Source of the DNA: Jeotgalicoccus meleagridis
GTDB lineage: Bacteria > Bacillota > Bacilli > Staphylococcales > Salinicoccaceae
NCBI RefSeq assembly: GCF_903994045.1
Contig: NZ_CAJEWD010000008.1
Span: forward strand, 308,342-372,341
Reading direction: 5' to 3'
Length of the DNA stretch: 64,000 nucleotides
The notes below the pieces were generated by a model. The model was given only the letters and a program-made list of their open reading frames with translations, had not been told where the DNA came from and did no database searches. This document shows positions 1 through 8,691 of the stretch, in pieces (position 1 is the first letter of the stretch; the number at the start of each line of letters is the position of its first letter). Position numbers and translations under genes: made by a program.

Positions 1-25
1 TAAGAAAGTCGGTAAGAAACCATGA
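1..25 (+). CDS. 3' tail of Tn916 orf15-like conjugation membrane protein (partial)
   Basis: One frame reads KKVGKKP and stops with TGA at 23-25. This stop overlaps the ATG of the next gene in an ATGA, as between orf15 and orf14 in Tn916. Only seven residues are visible, so the call rests on context. The family member is a large membrane protein of the conjugation channel (VirB6-like). Confidence 0.5.
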
Positions 26-1023
26 AGTTGAAAACTTTAGTGATTGGTGGTTCTGGATTATTCTTGATGGTCTTCTCACTGCTTCTGTTTGTTGCCATTT
101 TATTTTCAGATGAACAGGACAGCGGAATTTCCAATATTCATTATGGAGGTGTGAATGTTTCCGCAGAAGTGCTGGCTCATAAGCCTATGGTAGAAAAATA
201 TGCCAAAGAATATGGCGTTGAAGAATATGTCAACATACTTCTTGCGATTATACAGGTGGAATCGGGCGGTACTGCGGAAGATGTTATGCAGTCCTCGGAA
301 TCCCTCGGTCTTCCACCTAATTCATTGAGTACAGAAGAATCCATTAAGCAAGGTGTGAAGTATTTCAGTGAATTATTAGCCAGTAGCGAAAGGCTCAGTG
401 TAGATTTAGAATCGGTTATCCAGTCCTACAATTATGGTGGTGGTTTCTTAGGGTATGTGGCTAATCGTGGAAATAAATATACCTTTGAACTGGCTCAAAG
501 TTTCTCAAAAGAGTATTCAGGTGGCGAAAAAGTGTCTTACCCCAATCCCATAGCCATACCTATCAATGGGGGCTGGCGATACAACTATGGCAATATGTTT
601 TATGTGCAACTGGTAACGCAGTATCTTGTCACAACAGAGTTTGATGATGATACGGTACAAGCCATCATGGACGAAGCACTGAAATATGAGGGCTGGCGAT
701 ACGTTTACGGTGGAGCTTCCCCGACTACTTCTTTTGATTGTAGCGGACTGACACAATGGACGTATGGAAAAGCTGGAATTAACTTACCACGAACCGCACA
801 ACAGCAATATGATGTGACCCAGCATATCCCACTATCGGAAGCACAAGCTGGCGATTTGGTTTTCTTTCATTCTACCTATAACGCTGGCTCTTATATTACT
901 CATGTTGGGATATACCTTGGCAATAACCGTATGTTTCATGCAGGCGACCCAATCGGTTATGCCGACTTAACAAGCCCCTACTGGCAACAGCATTTAGTGG
1001 GAGCAGGACGAATCAAACAATGA
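22..1023 (+). CDS. Tn916 Orf14-like bifunctional cell-wall hydrolase (lysozyme-like plus NlpC/P60)
   Basis: This 333-residue protein matches Tn916 Orf14 in length and layout. Residues 5-28 form one membrane segment that anchors it outside the cell. Residues about 50-200 are a lysozyme-like (CwlT-type) muramidase domain with a candidate catalytic Glu near residue 86 in QVESGG. The C-terminal part is an NlpC/P60 endopeptidase with nucleophile Cys near 239 in FDCSGL and the His in THVGIYLG. Such proteins open peptidoglycan locally so the conjugation channel can be built. It is translationally coupled on both sides by ATGA overlaps (orf15 tail, orf13). All key residues are present and the gene looks intact. 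Confidence 0.92.
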   Translation: MKLKTLVIGGSGLFLMVFSLLLFVAILFSDEQDSGISNIHYGGVNVSAEVLAHKPMVEKYAKEYGVEEYVNILLAIIQVESGGTAEDVMQSSESLGLPPNSLSTEESIKQGVKYFSELLASSERLSVDLESVIQSYNYGGGFLGYVANRGNKYTFELAQSFSKEYSGGEKVSYPNPIAIPINGGWRYNYGNMFYVQLVTQYLVTTEFDDDTVQAIMDEALKYEGWRYVYGGASPTTSFDCSGLTQWTYGKAGINLPRTAQQQYDVTQHIPLSEAQAGDLVFFHSTYNAGSYITHVGIYLGNNRMFHAGDPIGYADLTSPYWQQHLVGAGRIKQ

Positions 1024-1952
1024 GAAAGGAAGATTTAATGATGAAATTTAGAAAAAATCAGAATAAAGAAAAACAGATACCAAAGGAAAAGAAACCTCGT
1101 GTCTATAAGGTCAATCCTCATAAAAAGGTTGTGATTGCCTTGTGGGTACTTTTAGGGCTTAGTTTCAGCTTTGCGATATTCAAGCACTTTACAGCTATAG
1201 ATACTCATACTATTCACGAAACAACTATCATAGAAAAGGAATACGTTGATACTCATCATGTAGAAAATTTTGTAGAGAACTTTGCGAAAGTCTACTATTC
1301 ATGGGAGCAATCCGATAAGTCCATTGATAATCGAATGGAAAGTCTAAAAGGCTATCTGACAGATGAACTTCAAGCTCTCAATGTTGATACAGTACGCAAA
1401 GATATTCCTGTATCGTCTTCTGTAAGAGGATTTCAGATATGGACGGTAGAGCCAACTGGCGACAATGAGTTTAATGTAACCTACAGTGTAGACCAGCTCA
1501 TTACAGAGGGAGAAAATACAAAGACCGTCCACTCTGCTTATATAGTGAGTGTCTATGTAGATGGTTCTGGAAATATGGTACTGGTTAAGAATCCGACCAT
1601 TACCAACATACCTAAGAAATCAAGTTATAAACCAAAAGCCATTGAAAGTGAGGGGACGGTTGATTCCATTACAACCAATGAAATCAATGAGTTTTTAACG
1701 ACGTTCTTCAAGCTCTATCCTACAGCGACAGCCAGTGAACTTTCCTACTATGTGAATGACGGGATATTAAAACCAATCGGAAAAGAGTACATCTTTCAAG
1801 AACTGGTAAATCCTATTCACAATCGTAAGGATAATCAAGTCACGGTATCGCTGACAGTGGAGTATATCGACCAGCAGACCAAAGCAACGCAGGTATCTCA
1901 ATTTGATTTGGTACTTGAAAAGAACGGGAGTAATTGGAAGATTATAGAATAA
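1020..1952 (+). CDS. Tn916 Orf13-like conjugation protein (TcpC/VirB8-like)
   Basis: A 310-residue protein with a basic N-terminus, one membrane segment at about residues 38-58 and a long extracytoplasmic part. This is the layout of TcpC/Orf13, a bitopic VirB8-like scaffold of Gram-positive conjugation systems. The first ATG overlaps the orf14 stop. A GGAAG just upstream of the ATG at 1038 suggests that translation may really begin there (MMKFRK). It is the last conjugation gene before tet(M). Because the downstream regulatory genes are gone from this copy, its expression from the usual tet(M) read-through circuit is uncertain. Confidence 0.9.
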   Translation: MRKEDLMMKFRKNQNKEKQIPKEKKPRVYKVNPHKKVVIALWVLLGLSFSFAIFKHFTAIDTHTIHETTIIEKEYVDTHHVENFVENFAKVYYSWEQSDKSIDNRMESLKGYLTDELQALNVDTVRKDIPVSSSVRGFQIWTVEPTGDNEFNVTYSVDQLITEGENTKTVHSAYIVSVYVDGSGNMVLVKNPTITNIPKKSSYKPKAIESEGTVDSITTNEINEFLTTFFKLYPTATASELSYYVNDGILKPIGKEYIFQELVNPIHNRKDNQVTVSLTVEYIDQQTKATQVSQFDLVLEKNGSNWKIIE

Positions 1953-2021
1953 CAAATATTGGTACATTATTACAGCTATTTTGTAATCACGTACTCTCTT
2001 TGATAAAAAATTGGAGATTCC

Positions 2022-2050
2022 TTTACAAATATGCTCTTACGTGCTATTAT
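2022..2050 (+). promoter_or_regulatory. tet(M) promoter
   Basis: TTTACA (2022-2027) and TATTAT (2045-2050) are separated by exactly 17 bases, upstream of the tet(M) leader. This is the position of the known Tn916 tet(M) promoter. Confidence 0.75.
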
Positions 2051-2088
2051 TTAAGTATCTATTTAAAAGGAGTTAATAAATATGCGGC

Positions 2089-2190
2089 AAGGTATTCTTA
2101 AATAAACTGTCAATTTGATAGTGGGAACAAATAATTGGATGTCCTTTTTTAGGAGGGCTTAGTTTTTTGTACCCAGTTTAAGAATACCTT
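2089..2190 (+). promoter_or_regulatory. Upstream hairpin of the tet(M) leader transcript
   Basis: AAGGTATTCTTAAA (2089-2102) is complementary to TTTAAGAATACCTT (2177-2190), enclosing a T-rich internal stretch. In Tn916 this leader is a site of transcriptional attenuation controlled by ribosome movement. I infer the same role here. Confidence 0.6.
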
Positions 2191-2226
2191 TATCATGTGA
2201 TTCTAAAGTATCCGGAGAATATCTGT

Positions 2227-2313
2227 ATGCTTTGTATGCCTATGGTTATGCATAAAAATCCCAGTGATAAGAGTATTTATCACTGGGATTTTTATGCCCT
2301 TTTGGGCTTTTGA
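2227..2313 (+). CDS. tet(M) leader peptide (Orf12-like), 28 aa
   Basis: A 28-codon frame begins MLCMPMV and ends YALLGF, stopping 15 bases before tet(M). It is the short leader ORF known as orf12 in Tn916. Its 3' half spans an 18-bp hairpin (2252-2269 paired with 2278-2295). In the established model, translation of this peptide under tetracycline shapes the leader RNA and allows read-through into tet(M). Leader and hairpin are complete. Confidence 0.8.
   Translation: MLCMPMVMHKNPSDKSIYHWDFYALLGF
2252..2295 (+). terminator. Attenuator hairpin in the tet(M) leader
   Basis: A perfect 18-bp stem (2252-2269 with 2278-2295) with an 8-base loop sits inside the leader reading frame and ends in a run of T. 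It is the transcription attenuator expected before tet(M). Confidence 0.75.
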
Positions 2314-2328
2314 ATGGAGGAAAATCAC

Positions 2329-4248
2329 ATGAAAATTATTAATATTGGAGTTTTAGCTCATGTTGATGCGGGAAAAACTACCTTAACAGAAAGCTTATTA
2401 TATAACAGTGGAGCGATTACAGAATTAGGAAGCGTGGACAAAGGTACAACGAGGACGGATAATACGCTTTTAGAACGTCAGAGAGGAATTACAATTCAGA
2501 CAGGAATAACCTCTTTTCAGTGGGAAAATACGAAGGTGAACATCATAGACACGCCAGGACATATGGATTTCTTAGCAGAAGTATATCGTTCATTATCAGT
2601 TTTAGATGGGGCAATTCTACTGATTTCTGCAAAAGATGGCGTACAAGCACAAACTCGTATATTATTTCATGCACTTAGGAAAATGGGGATTCCCACAATC
2701 TTTTTTATCAATAAGATTGACCAAAATGGAATTGATTTATCAACGGTTTATCAGGATATTAAAGAGAAACTTTCTGCCGAAATTGTAATCAAACAGAAGG
2801 TAGAACTGTATCCTAATATGTGTGTGACGAACTTTACCGAATCTGAACAATGGGATACGGTAATAGAGGGAAACGATGACCTTTTAGAGAAATATATGTC
2901 CGGTAAATCATTAGAAGCATTGGAACTCGAACAAGAGGAAAGCATAAGATTTCAGAATTGTTCCCTGTTCCCTGTTTATCACGGAAGTGCAAAAAACAAT
3001 ATAGGGATTGATAACCTTATAGAAGTGATTACGAATAAATTTTATTCATCAACACATCGAGGTCAGTCTGAACTTTGCGGAAATGTTTTCAAAATTGAAT
3101 ATACAAAAAAAAGACAACGTCTTGCATATATACGTCTTTATAGTGGCGTACTGCATTTGCGAGATTCGGTTAGAATATCGGAAAAGGAAAAAATAAAAAT
3201 TACAGAAATGTATACTTCAATAAATGGTGAATTATGTAAAATCGATAAGGCTTATTCCGGGGAAATTGTTATTTTGCAGAATGAGTTTTTGAAGTTAAAT
3301 AGTGTTCTTGGAGATACAAAGCTATTGCCACAGAGAGAGAGAATTGAAAATCCCCTCCCTCTGCTGCAAACGACTGTTGAACCGAGCAAACCTCAACAAA
3401 GGGAAATGTTGCTTGATGCCCTTTTGGAAATCTCAGATAGTGATCCGCTTCTACGATATTACGTGGATTCTACGACACATGAAATTATACTTTCTTTCTT
3501 AGGGAAAGTACAAATGGAAGTGATTAGTGCACTGTTGCAAGAAAAGTATCATGTGGAGATAGAACTAAAAGAGCCTACAGTCATTTATATGGAGAGACCG
3601 TTAAAAAATGCAGAATATACCATTCACATCGAAGTGCCGCCAAATCCTTTCTGGGCTTCCATTGGTTTATCTGTATCACCGCTTCCATTAGGGAGCGGAG
3701 TGCAGTATGAGAGCTCGGTTTCTCTTGGATACTTAAATCAATCGTTTCAAAATGCAGTTATGGAGGGGATACGCTATGGCTGTGAACAAGGATTGTATGG
3801 TTGGAATGTGACGGACTGTAAAATCTGTTTTAAGTATGGCTTATACTATAGCCCTGTTAGTACCCCAGCAGATTTTCGGATGCTTGCTCCTATTGTATTG
3901 GAACAAGTCTTAAAAAAAGCTGGAACAGAATTGTTAGAGCCATATCTTAGTTTTAAAATTTATGCGCCACAGGAATATCTTTCACGAGCATACAACGATG
4001 CTCCTAAATATTGTGCGAACATCGTAGACACTCAATTGAAAAATAATGAGGTCATTCTTAGTGGAGAAATCCCTGCTCGGTGTATTCAAGAATATCGTAG
4101 TGATTTAACTTTCTTTACAAATGGACGTAGTGTTTGTTTAACAGAGTTAAAAGGGTACCATGTTACTACCGGTGAACCTGTTTGCCAGCCCCGTCGTCCA
4201 AATAGTCGGATAGATAAAGTACGATATATGTTCAATAAAATAACTTAG
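2329..4248 (+). CDS. tet(M): Tetracycline resistance ribosomal protection protein Tet(M)
   Basis: A 639-residue translational GTPase related to EF-G. It binds the ribosome and releases tetracycline in a GTP-dependent way, giving tetracycline, doxycycline and minocycline resistance. The GTPase motifs are intact: P-loop AHVDAGKT near residues 10-17, DTPGHMDF and NKID. Domains II to V follow, up to the C-terminal helix YMFNKIT. The start at 2329 gives the standard Tet(M) length and sits 9 bases after a GGAGG. An in-frame ATG five codons upstream was not used because it lies ahead of this ribosome-binding site. The leader peptide and attenuator precede it. The Tn916 genes that normally follow are deleted. 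Confidence 0.98.
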   Translation: MKIINIGVLAHVDAGKTTLTESLLYNSGAITELGSVDKGTTRTDNTLLERQRGITIQTGITSFQWENTKVNIIDTPGHMDFLAEVYRSLSVLDGAILLISAKDGVQAQTRILFHALRKMGIPTIFFINKIDQNGIDLSTVYQDIKEKLSAEIVIKQKVELYPNMCVTNFTESEQWDTVIEGNDDLLEKYMSGKSLEALELEQEESIRFQNCSLFPVYHGSAKNNIGIDNLIEVITNKFYSSTHRGQSELCGNVFKIEYTKKRQRLAYIRLYSGVLHLRDSVRISEKEKIKITEMYTSINGELCKIDKAYSGEIVILQNEFLKLNSVLGDTKLLPQRERIENPLPLLQTTVEPSKPQQREMLLDALLEISDSDPLLRYYVDSTTHEIILSFLGKVQMEVISALLQEKYHVEIELKEPTVIYMERPLKNAEYTIHIEVPPNPFWASIGLSVSPLPLGSGVQYESSVSLGYLNQSFQNAVMEGIRYGCEQGLYGWNVTDCKICFKYGLYYSPVSTPADFRMLAPIVLEQVLKKAGTELLEPYLSFKIYAPQEYLSRAYNDAPKYCANIVDTQLKNNEVILSGEIPARCIQEYRSDLTFFTNGRSVCLTELKGYHVTTGEPVCQPRRPNSRIDKVRYMFNKIT

Positions 4249-4288
4249 TGTATTTTATGTTGTTATATAAATATGGTTTCTTGTTAAA

Positions 4289-4357
4289 TTCGATTCTGCA
4301 ATGGCAGAAATGAAACGCTTGAATAAAGAGAAGCAACAGGAGCGTCTTGTTGCTTAG
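4289..4357 (+). pseudogene. int: 3' remnant of Tn916 integrase gene int
   Basis: This open stretch encodes the last 22 residues of Tn916 Int, ending KEKQQERLVA and a stop. It begins directly after the tet(M) downstream sequence, so an internal deletion fused the two. The catalytic domain of the tyrosine recombinase is gone, so no integrase is made from this copy. Confidence 0.85.
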
Positions 4358-4369
4358 TAGTACAAATGA

Positions 4370-4391
4370 ATTTACTACTTATTTACCACTT
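4370..4391. repeat. DR2-type integrase arm-binding repeats
   Basis: Two adjoining 11-bp direct repeats, ATTTACTACTT (4370-4380) and ATTTACCACTT (4381-4391), follow the int remnant. They match the DR2 repeats near the right end of Tn916, which the N-terminal domain of Int binds. Confidence 0.7.
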
Positions 4392-4537
4392 CTGACAGCT
4401 AAGACATGAGGAAATATGCAAAGAAACGTGAAGTATCTTCCTACAGTAAAAATACTCGAAAGCACATAGAATAAGGCTTTACGAGCATTTAAGAAAATAT
4501 AAAAAGATAATTAGAAATTTATACTTTGTTTAAGTGA

Positions 4538-4576
4538 AAAAGTGCCATCTGTGCACTGTTAACAGATGGCACTTTT
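4538..4576. terminator. Bidirectional terminator hairpin
   Basis: A perfect 15-bp stem (4538-4552 with 4562-4576) is flanked by A and T runs on the two sides. It can end transcription from the tet(M) side and from the minus-strand nuclease gene. Confidence 0.75.
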
Positions 4577-4638
4577 ATATTAAAATCTATTACAATAGGT
4601 AGTTCATATCTCATTTTGATATAAAGTTACCACGTTCA

Positions 4639-5097
4639 TTAAAAATATTTGTTCTTTAGTCTTTCCATTTGTTCTCGATCACATAATTGTATATTTAGTT
4701 TATGAGCTAATATACTAGCTGACTTTGTAAAATAATTATTCGTGAATACATAGGCTTTATCAGCATCGTAATAGTGCATTGCTGAAAAGACTTCCTGCAC
4801 AGCTTTTATTCCTACTTTCGCTTGATACCGTTTCGCTTGAATGACTATTTTTGTTTTACCATCCGAAACAATAAGATCAGCACCAAAATCATAACTGCCT
4901 TTGGTTACTTTATTTTTATACCCCATTTTATAAAACAGTGCAGATAGAAAATATTCAAATTGTTGTCCGGTCAATAAATCGACCTGATTCTTATATTTTT
5001 TACCAAAACTATATTTTCTTCGTTTCTTAATCATGAGTGTAATTATGATTGATAGAATAATAAGACTAACTGAAATCTGAATGAGATCAGACATCAT
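4639..5097 (-). CDS. Membrane-anchored Mrr-type restriction endonuclease-like protein
   Basis: A 152-residue protein with one membrane segment (about residues 4-22) and an Mrr_cat PD-(D/E)xK nuclease domain. The core signature is present as DFGADLIV followed by the Q-x-K type motif IQAKRYQ, where Gln replaces the usual acidic residue, as is common in Mrr families. It is likely a DNA endonuclease of the type IV or defence class. Its N-terminal anchor suggests action at the membrane, perhaps on incoming DNA (inference). Its start overlaps the stop of the 164-residue gene upstream, so the two are translationally coupled. It is the last gene of the minus-strand mobile-element cluster. Confidence 0.75.
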   Translation of the reverse strand: MMSDLIQISVSLIILSIIITLMIKKRRKYSFGKKYKNQVDLLTGQQFEYFLSALFYKMGYKNKVTKGSYDFGADLIVSDGKTKIVIQAKRYQAKVGIKAVQEVFSAMHYYDADKAYVFTNNYFTKSASILAHKLNIQLCDREQMERLKNKYF

Positions 5098-5588
5098 AAC
5101 ACCGTATTATAAAATCTAATCATTTTAGTTTTAATCATTTCAACTTCTTCTAGTGGAAGTGTACTCAGCCATTTATAATTTTGATTTTCACTGTAATATC
5201 GACGTGCTTTTTCATCAGCTATATATAAATCAATTTCTCTTAGTTCTTGTCCTGCATCAATCATTGAACATTTATACCCCAATCCGTTAAACAACTCCGG
5301 TTTATAAACAATATCGTCATTTTTTATACTTTCAACAATATCATCAGTCACATTGTTTTCAATTATTCTATTCTTCTTGAAGTGTATGAGTATCTCTTTA
5401 ATCAATTGAGGTGAGATCCAGTCACTATCATCAATCATTTCTGCATAGAATAATGATAAATCTCCAATTTGGTCAACAACGTAATCTGCATTAAATCCGT
5501 CATAGAATAATGCGTTAAGATCTTCATCATATTGATATTTTTCTAAAGTAAGGCTGTTATACAATCTATAAACGTGCATTTCCTTCAC
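5094..5588 (-). CDS. Hypothetical protein coupled to the Mrr-like nuclease
   Basis: A 164-residue soluble, acidic protein that I do not recognise. No membrane segment, signal peptide or known catalytic motif is visible. It begins MKEMHVYRLYN. The ATG three codons in could also be the start, but a GGAG lies just upstream of the first one. Its stop codon overlaps the start of the downstream nuclease gene, which suggests a joint job such as an immunity or specificity partner (inference only). It lies downstream of the DUF3991/Toprim gene on the same strand after a 100-bp gap. Confidence 0.7.
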   Translation of the reverse strand: MKEMHVYRLYNSLTLEKYQYDEDLNALFYDGFNADYVVDQIGDLSLFYAEMIDDSDWISPQLIKEILIHFKKNRIIENNVTDDIVESIKNDDIVYKPELFNGLGYKCSMIDAGQELREIDLYIADEKARRYYSENQNYKWLSTLPLEEVEMIKTKMIRFYNTVL

Positions 5589-5691
5589 TCCTTTAATCTG
5601 AGAGAGCGATTTTAAGGCAAGTTAATATATTTTGATGGGTAGTTACACATTAAATGGCTTAAAATCACTCTTATAAATTCTCATTAAATGT

Positions 5692-6792
5692 TTATATCTC
5701 TTTTTCTTGTGTTTTATTCTTTTGAAGTTGAGTATAGGCTTGTTTTGACCATATTTTTGTTCTTTCTTCCGGCTCAAATGGTTTTCCATTTCGTGCTTTC
5801 AGTAAATCGTTCCAATCTTTAATGCCTTCTGTGTTTGGCGGTGTCGAAACAAAGTAATTTACTTTCTCATCTTTGAACTCCGTTCGCCTTGCATTGATGA
5901 CTTCACGTTCAAGAAAATTTTTACCGGCTTTATCACTATCCACGGCATATACAATGTTAGGTGTGCGATCATACTTTTTCACATGATCGACCAACTCCTT
6001 AATTAATCGTTCCTCGTTGTTCACCCCACGCATTGCGATATACTTTGAATGATTCGTCAATCCATTTAGACTGACATAGCTCATGGCATCGACCTCAGAT
6101 TCAAAATAAAAATGGTTCTTCACTTCGCCCTGTCCTGTTTGAAATGAAAAACCTTCTGAATTATCGCCTAAATCATTCACTTGTTTAAACCTGTTTTTAT
6201 CTTCTGATTTATACGTGCCTTCTAAATTATGACCTACGATTTCACCATCTTTCGCCCACGGATAGACGATATTATTTCTTTGATCTTGTCTGATTAGTCC
6301 TTTACTAATCAGCGTATTGACGATATTTTTATTTAATTGTCTTTCTTCTACTAAATATTTCTGAACTTTATCTGTATCAGAAGCTATTGTTTCAGTAGGA
6401 AATTGATACGGTTCTCTAGGTGCTTGATTCAATGCGTTTTTACTGAAGTCGCCTTGTAGTCTTTGGGCTTCTTCTGTATTTAACTCAATGACAGCATCCC
6501 TAAATGAGCGATTAAATAGTTCTTCATCACGTAATAGCGTAATTGCACCAACGCCCCCTCGACCTCGTGAGTTCCAGTACCATTTATTATCTTTGTCATG
6601 GATTTTAAAGCTATCATGCTCTGCCAAACTGTAATAATGATTACCTTCTTTATTCAATATATAACCGCTAGATTCCATTAACTCTTTGATACTGACATTT
6701 TTCGCATCATCAATTGCTTTCTCTGTTAGGCGACCATTTTTATCAAATAAATGCTTTAGTTTATCATTAGAACTTTTCTTCATTATTATCAC
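5692..6792 (-). CDS. DUF3991/Toprim domain protein of a mobile element
   Basis: A 366-residue protein of the DUF3991-Toprim type found on conjugative plasmids and integrative elements of Gram-positive bacteria. The middle part is the DUF3991 zinc-less primase-like region (WYWNSRGRGGVGAI). The C-terminal half carries a Toprim fold with the conserved Glu in FESEVDA and the acidic pair in VYAVDSDKAG. Such proteins are thought to act in primer synthesis or DNA processing during plasmid replication or transfer. The start overlaps the end of the sortase gene by 4 bases. An internal Met at codon 4 is an alternative start. Confidence 0.8.
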   Translation of the reverse strand: MIIMKKSSNDKLKHLFDKNGRLTEKAIDDAKNVSIKELMESSGYILNKEGNHYYSLAEHDSFKIHDKDNKWYWNSRGRGGVGAITLLRDEELFNRSFRDAVIELNTEEAQRLQGDFSKNALNQAPREPYQFPTETIASDTDKVQKYLVEERQLNKNIVNTLISKGLIRQDQRNNIVYPWAKDGEIVGHNLEGTYKSEDKNRFKQVNDLGDNSEGFSFQTGQGEVKNHFYFESEVDAMSYVSLNGLTNHSKYIAMRGVNNEERLIKELVDHVKKYDRTPNIVYAVDSDKAGKNFLEREVINARRTEFKDEKVNYFVSTPPNTEGIKDWNDLLKARNGKPFEPEERTKIWSKQAYTQLQKNKTQEKEI

Positions 6793-7652
6793 TCCATAAA
6801 TTGATTATAAATATCTTGTTCTATACGATTAATACTTTGTTCGTTGACTAATTCTGCTTGTACAATTAGACGATTTTTCCCTGCATCATTACTACACGTT
6901 ACTAAGGTGAGTAATCCATCACCCTGTTCATCAGAAATTAATTCGATTGTTGAAGGCCGAACTTCTTTAATATCAGATATTTGATAGGTATAAACCATAT
7001 CCTTATCTGTCACATACACATTCATTCCTCGATTAACTGCTTTTAACGGACTAAATAGCGTGTCAGAATCAGGCGTTAAGTGTCCTGCAAGTGCGTAATT
7101 GCCTTTCCCTAACTTTTGATTCGGTTTCATTGTAGAAGTCCCTATATATAAGTTTTCATTCGACACACCTTCCACAATTGGCAAATTCATTTCTACTTCA
7201 GGAATTAGAATCTGTCCTCGCAATAAATTTCGATTTAATATCGTGTCACTTGGTATGGAACGGATAGATTCTATTTGTTTAAAGTCATAGGTAATACCCG
7301 TTTCATCGTAAATGGCTTTTGCTTTGTCATTACTTAAACGATATGGATTATTTTCTTCTAATAATACAGTTTCTATTGAATCTGCTTCTGCCTGCTTTGG
7401 TTTAGATATTCTATCGACATATTCTCCGATAAATGCTTCATTACTTTCTATGGCAGGTCTTTGTATATCTTTAGCTTCGTTCAGTACATTATTAATCGTG
7501 TTCGGATTTCCGATATAATACAGATAAGGTTGATATAATATGATCATTAAGGGAATCGAGATTAAAAAAAACGCAATAGCAATTAAGCTAATGCGTTTCC
7601 TTTTCTTTTGCTGTAACAATCTTCGTTTTTCTTTAAAGCTGAGTTGTTCCAA
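6789..7652 (-). CDS. Class A sortase (mobile-element type)
   Basis: A 287-residue membrane transpeptidase. A basic N-terminus is followed by one membrane segment (about residues 21-40), a linker of some 100 residues and a sortase beta-barrel. The catalytic triad is visible: His in AGHLTP, Cys in LVTCSND and Arg in KNRLIV. Sortases cleave LPxTG-like signals and attach proteins to peptidoglycan. On conjugative elements they may anchor surface adhesins of the transfer system. No substrate gene is visible in the window. The start is a TTG at 7652 with GGAG 8 bases upstream, and no better ATG exists. It lies 17 bases after the topB stop and overlaps the DUF3991 gene. Confidence 0.85.
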   Translation of the reverse strand: MEQLSFKEKRRLLQQKKRKRISLIAIAFFLISIPLMIILYQPYLYYIGNPNTINNVLNEAKDIQRPAIESNEAFIGEYVDRISKPKQAEADSIETVLLEENNPYRLSNDKAKAIYDETGITYDFKQIESIRSIPSDTILNRNLLRGQILIPEVEMNLPIVEGVSNENLYIGTSTMKPNQKLGKGNYALAGHLTPDSDTLFSPLKAVNRGMNVYVTDKDMVYTYQISDIKEVRPSTIELISDEQGDGLLTLVTCSNDAGKNRLIVQAELVNEQSINRIEQDIYNQFME

Positions 7653-7669
7653 TTAATCACTCCTCATAC

Positions 7670-8691
7670 TTACTTATCAAATTTCAACCTCACACTATAT
7701 TCTTTATTCATTTCTAAGTAAGCATCATATTTTTTCCCTGATCTAGATATAAAGCCTTTCACTTTGGATTGAGTCTGCCCTTTCTCAATGAGTTCTTTCA
7801 CAGTATTATCCGGTAAATTCCGACCAAACATTTTACCAAAAATAATAAAATCACAATCTTCATTTGAACACGGATAGATATTACCTACTTTAGCTTTACG
7901 TTTAACAATCTCCGATTTTTGACACTTCGGACACTGACCATATGAGTTTTCTTTTTTGGTTTTTCTAATACAGATGAAACATTGTTTTTCTGAAGTTCTC
8001 CATCGACTACATCGATCTGATGCGTAATATACTTATGAATCCCCTCAATAAAGCCTGTAAATGTCATGGTTTGCTGAGAAATATTCTTTAATGTTTTCTC
8101 CCACTTCGCTGTCATTTCAGGACTGCTTAACAGTGTGCCTGTGACAGCTTGACACAGCAATTGACCTTTATCGGTGATATTCACAATATTTTTTACGACT
8201 TTGATATACTCATGGTGTTTCAGTTTATCAATAACATCTGCCCGTGTTGCTTCAGTACCAATACCTTCAACGGTTTTCAGTATTTCGACATCCTCCTGAT
8301 CTTCAACGACTTTACCACATGTTTTCATCAAGTTAATGAGTTGTCCTTCTGTAAATAATTTAGGTGGCTGTGTCATGCCTTCATGAAGGTTTATTGTTGC
8401 CTGCACCTGCTCGCCTTCTGTCAAGTCCGGTAATTTTTCGGTATCTTCTTTGTCACTTGCTTGTTTAAATAGTGTTTTCCACCCTAATTTTTTATCGACA
8501 CGACCGGAAGTCAAAAATTCATATTGATTCACGGCTGTAATTAAAGTTGTTGTTTCATATTCATAATCGGGTAAAAACATTGCCATTGTTGTAGAATAAA
8601 TCTCTTTAAAAATATTCTTTTCTTGCTCTGATAGTTGATCCAATTTAACAGAAGCACTTTGTTTTGTGAGTATAATCGCATAGTGTTCTTG
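7670..8691 (-). pseudogene. topB: topB-like DNA topoisomerase III, C-terminal part (broken)
   Basis: Reading leftwards, the frame resumes at QEHYAII directly inside the TTCTTG repeat (8686-8691). This is where the N-terminal part at 12,444 stops at VQE. The segment 7,885-8,643 covers the rest of the type IA topoisomerase body (for example GIGTEATRADVI). Near 7,950 a one-base shift in an A-rich run (CCAAAAAAGAAAAC) ends the frame early. In the neighbouring frame the protein continues with a zinc-binding tail (CPKC and CSNEDC) to a stop at 7,670-7,672. The gene is therefore split by an insertion and also frameshifted. The long open frame at 7,885-8,643 would have to start at a TTG and is not expected to make an active enzyme. 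Confidence 0.88.
8686..8691. repeat. Left copy of 6-bp target duplication TTCTTG
   Basis: TTCTTG here and at 12444-12449 flank the cid-carrying insertion. Joining topB across one copy restores a continuous reading frame (VQE then HYAII), so this is the expected mark of a transposition event. Confidence 0.8.

Larger units (their letters stand above)
1..4500 (+). mobile_element. Truncated Tn916-family conjugative transposon, right part
   Basis: Gene order orf15 tail, orf14, orf13, tet(M) leader, tet(M) is that of Tn916, all on one strand. The sequence after tet(M) follows the Tn916 pattern for about 40 bases and then jumps to the last codons of the Tn916 integrase gene. Just behind these lie the two 11-bp DR2-type repeats bound by the integrase arm domain. 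Everything normally between them (orf6, orf9, orf7, orf8, orf10, xis and most of int) is missing. The right terminus should lie near 4,500, but I cannot fix it to the base. The left part lies outside the window. Family assignment rests on recalled Tn916 gene order and protein ends. Confidence 0.88.

Noticed and set aside
2252-2295. Leader hairpin of tet(M) as a riboswitch
   Set aside because: It is explained by the known translational attenuation leader of Tn916; no ligand-binding fold is visible.
7885-8643. 252-codon open frame as a complete small topoisomerase protein
   Set aside because: It starts at an internal TTG, lacks the Toprim and active-site Tyr domains and ends in a frameshifted tail; better read as part of broken topB.
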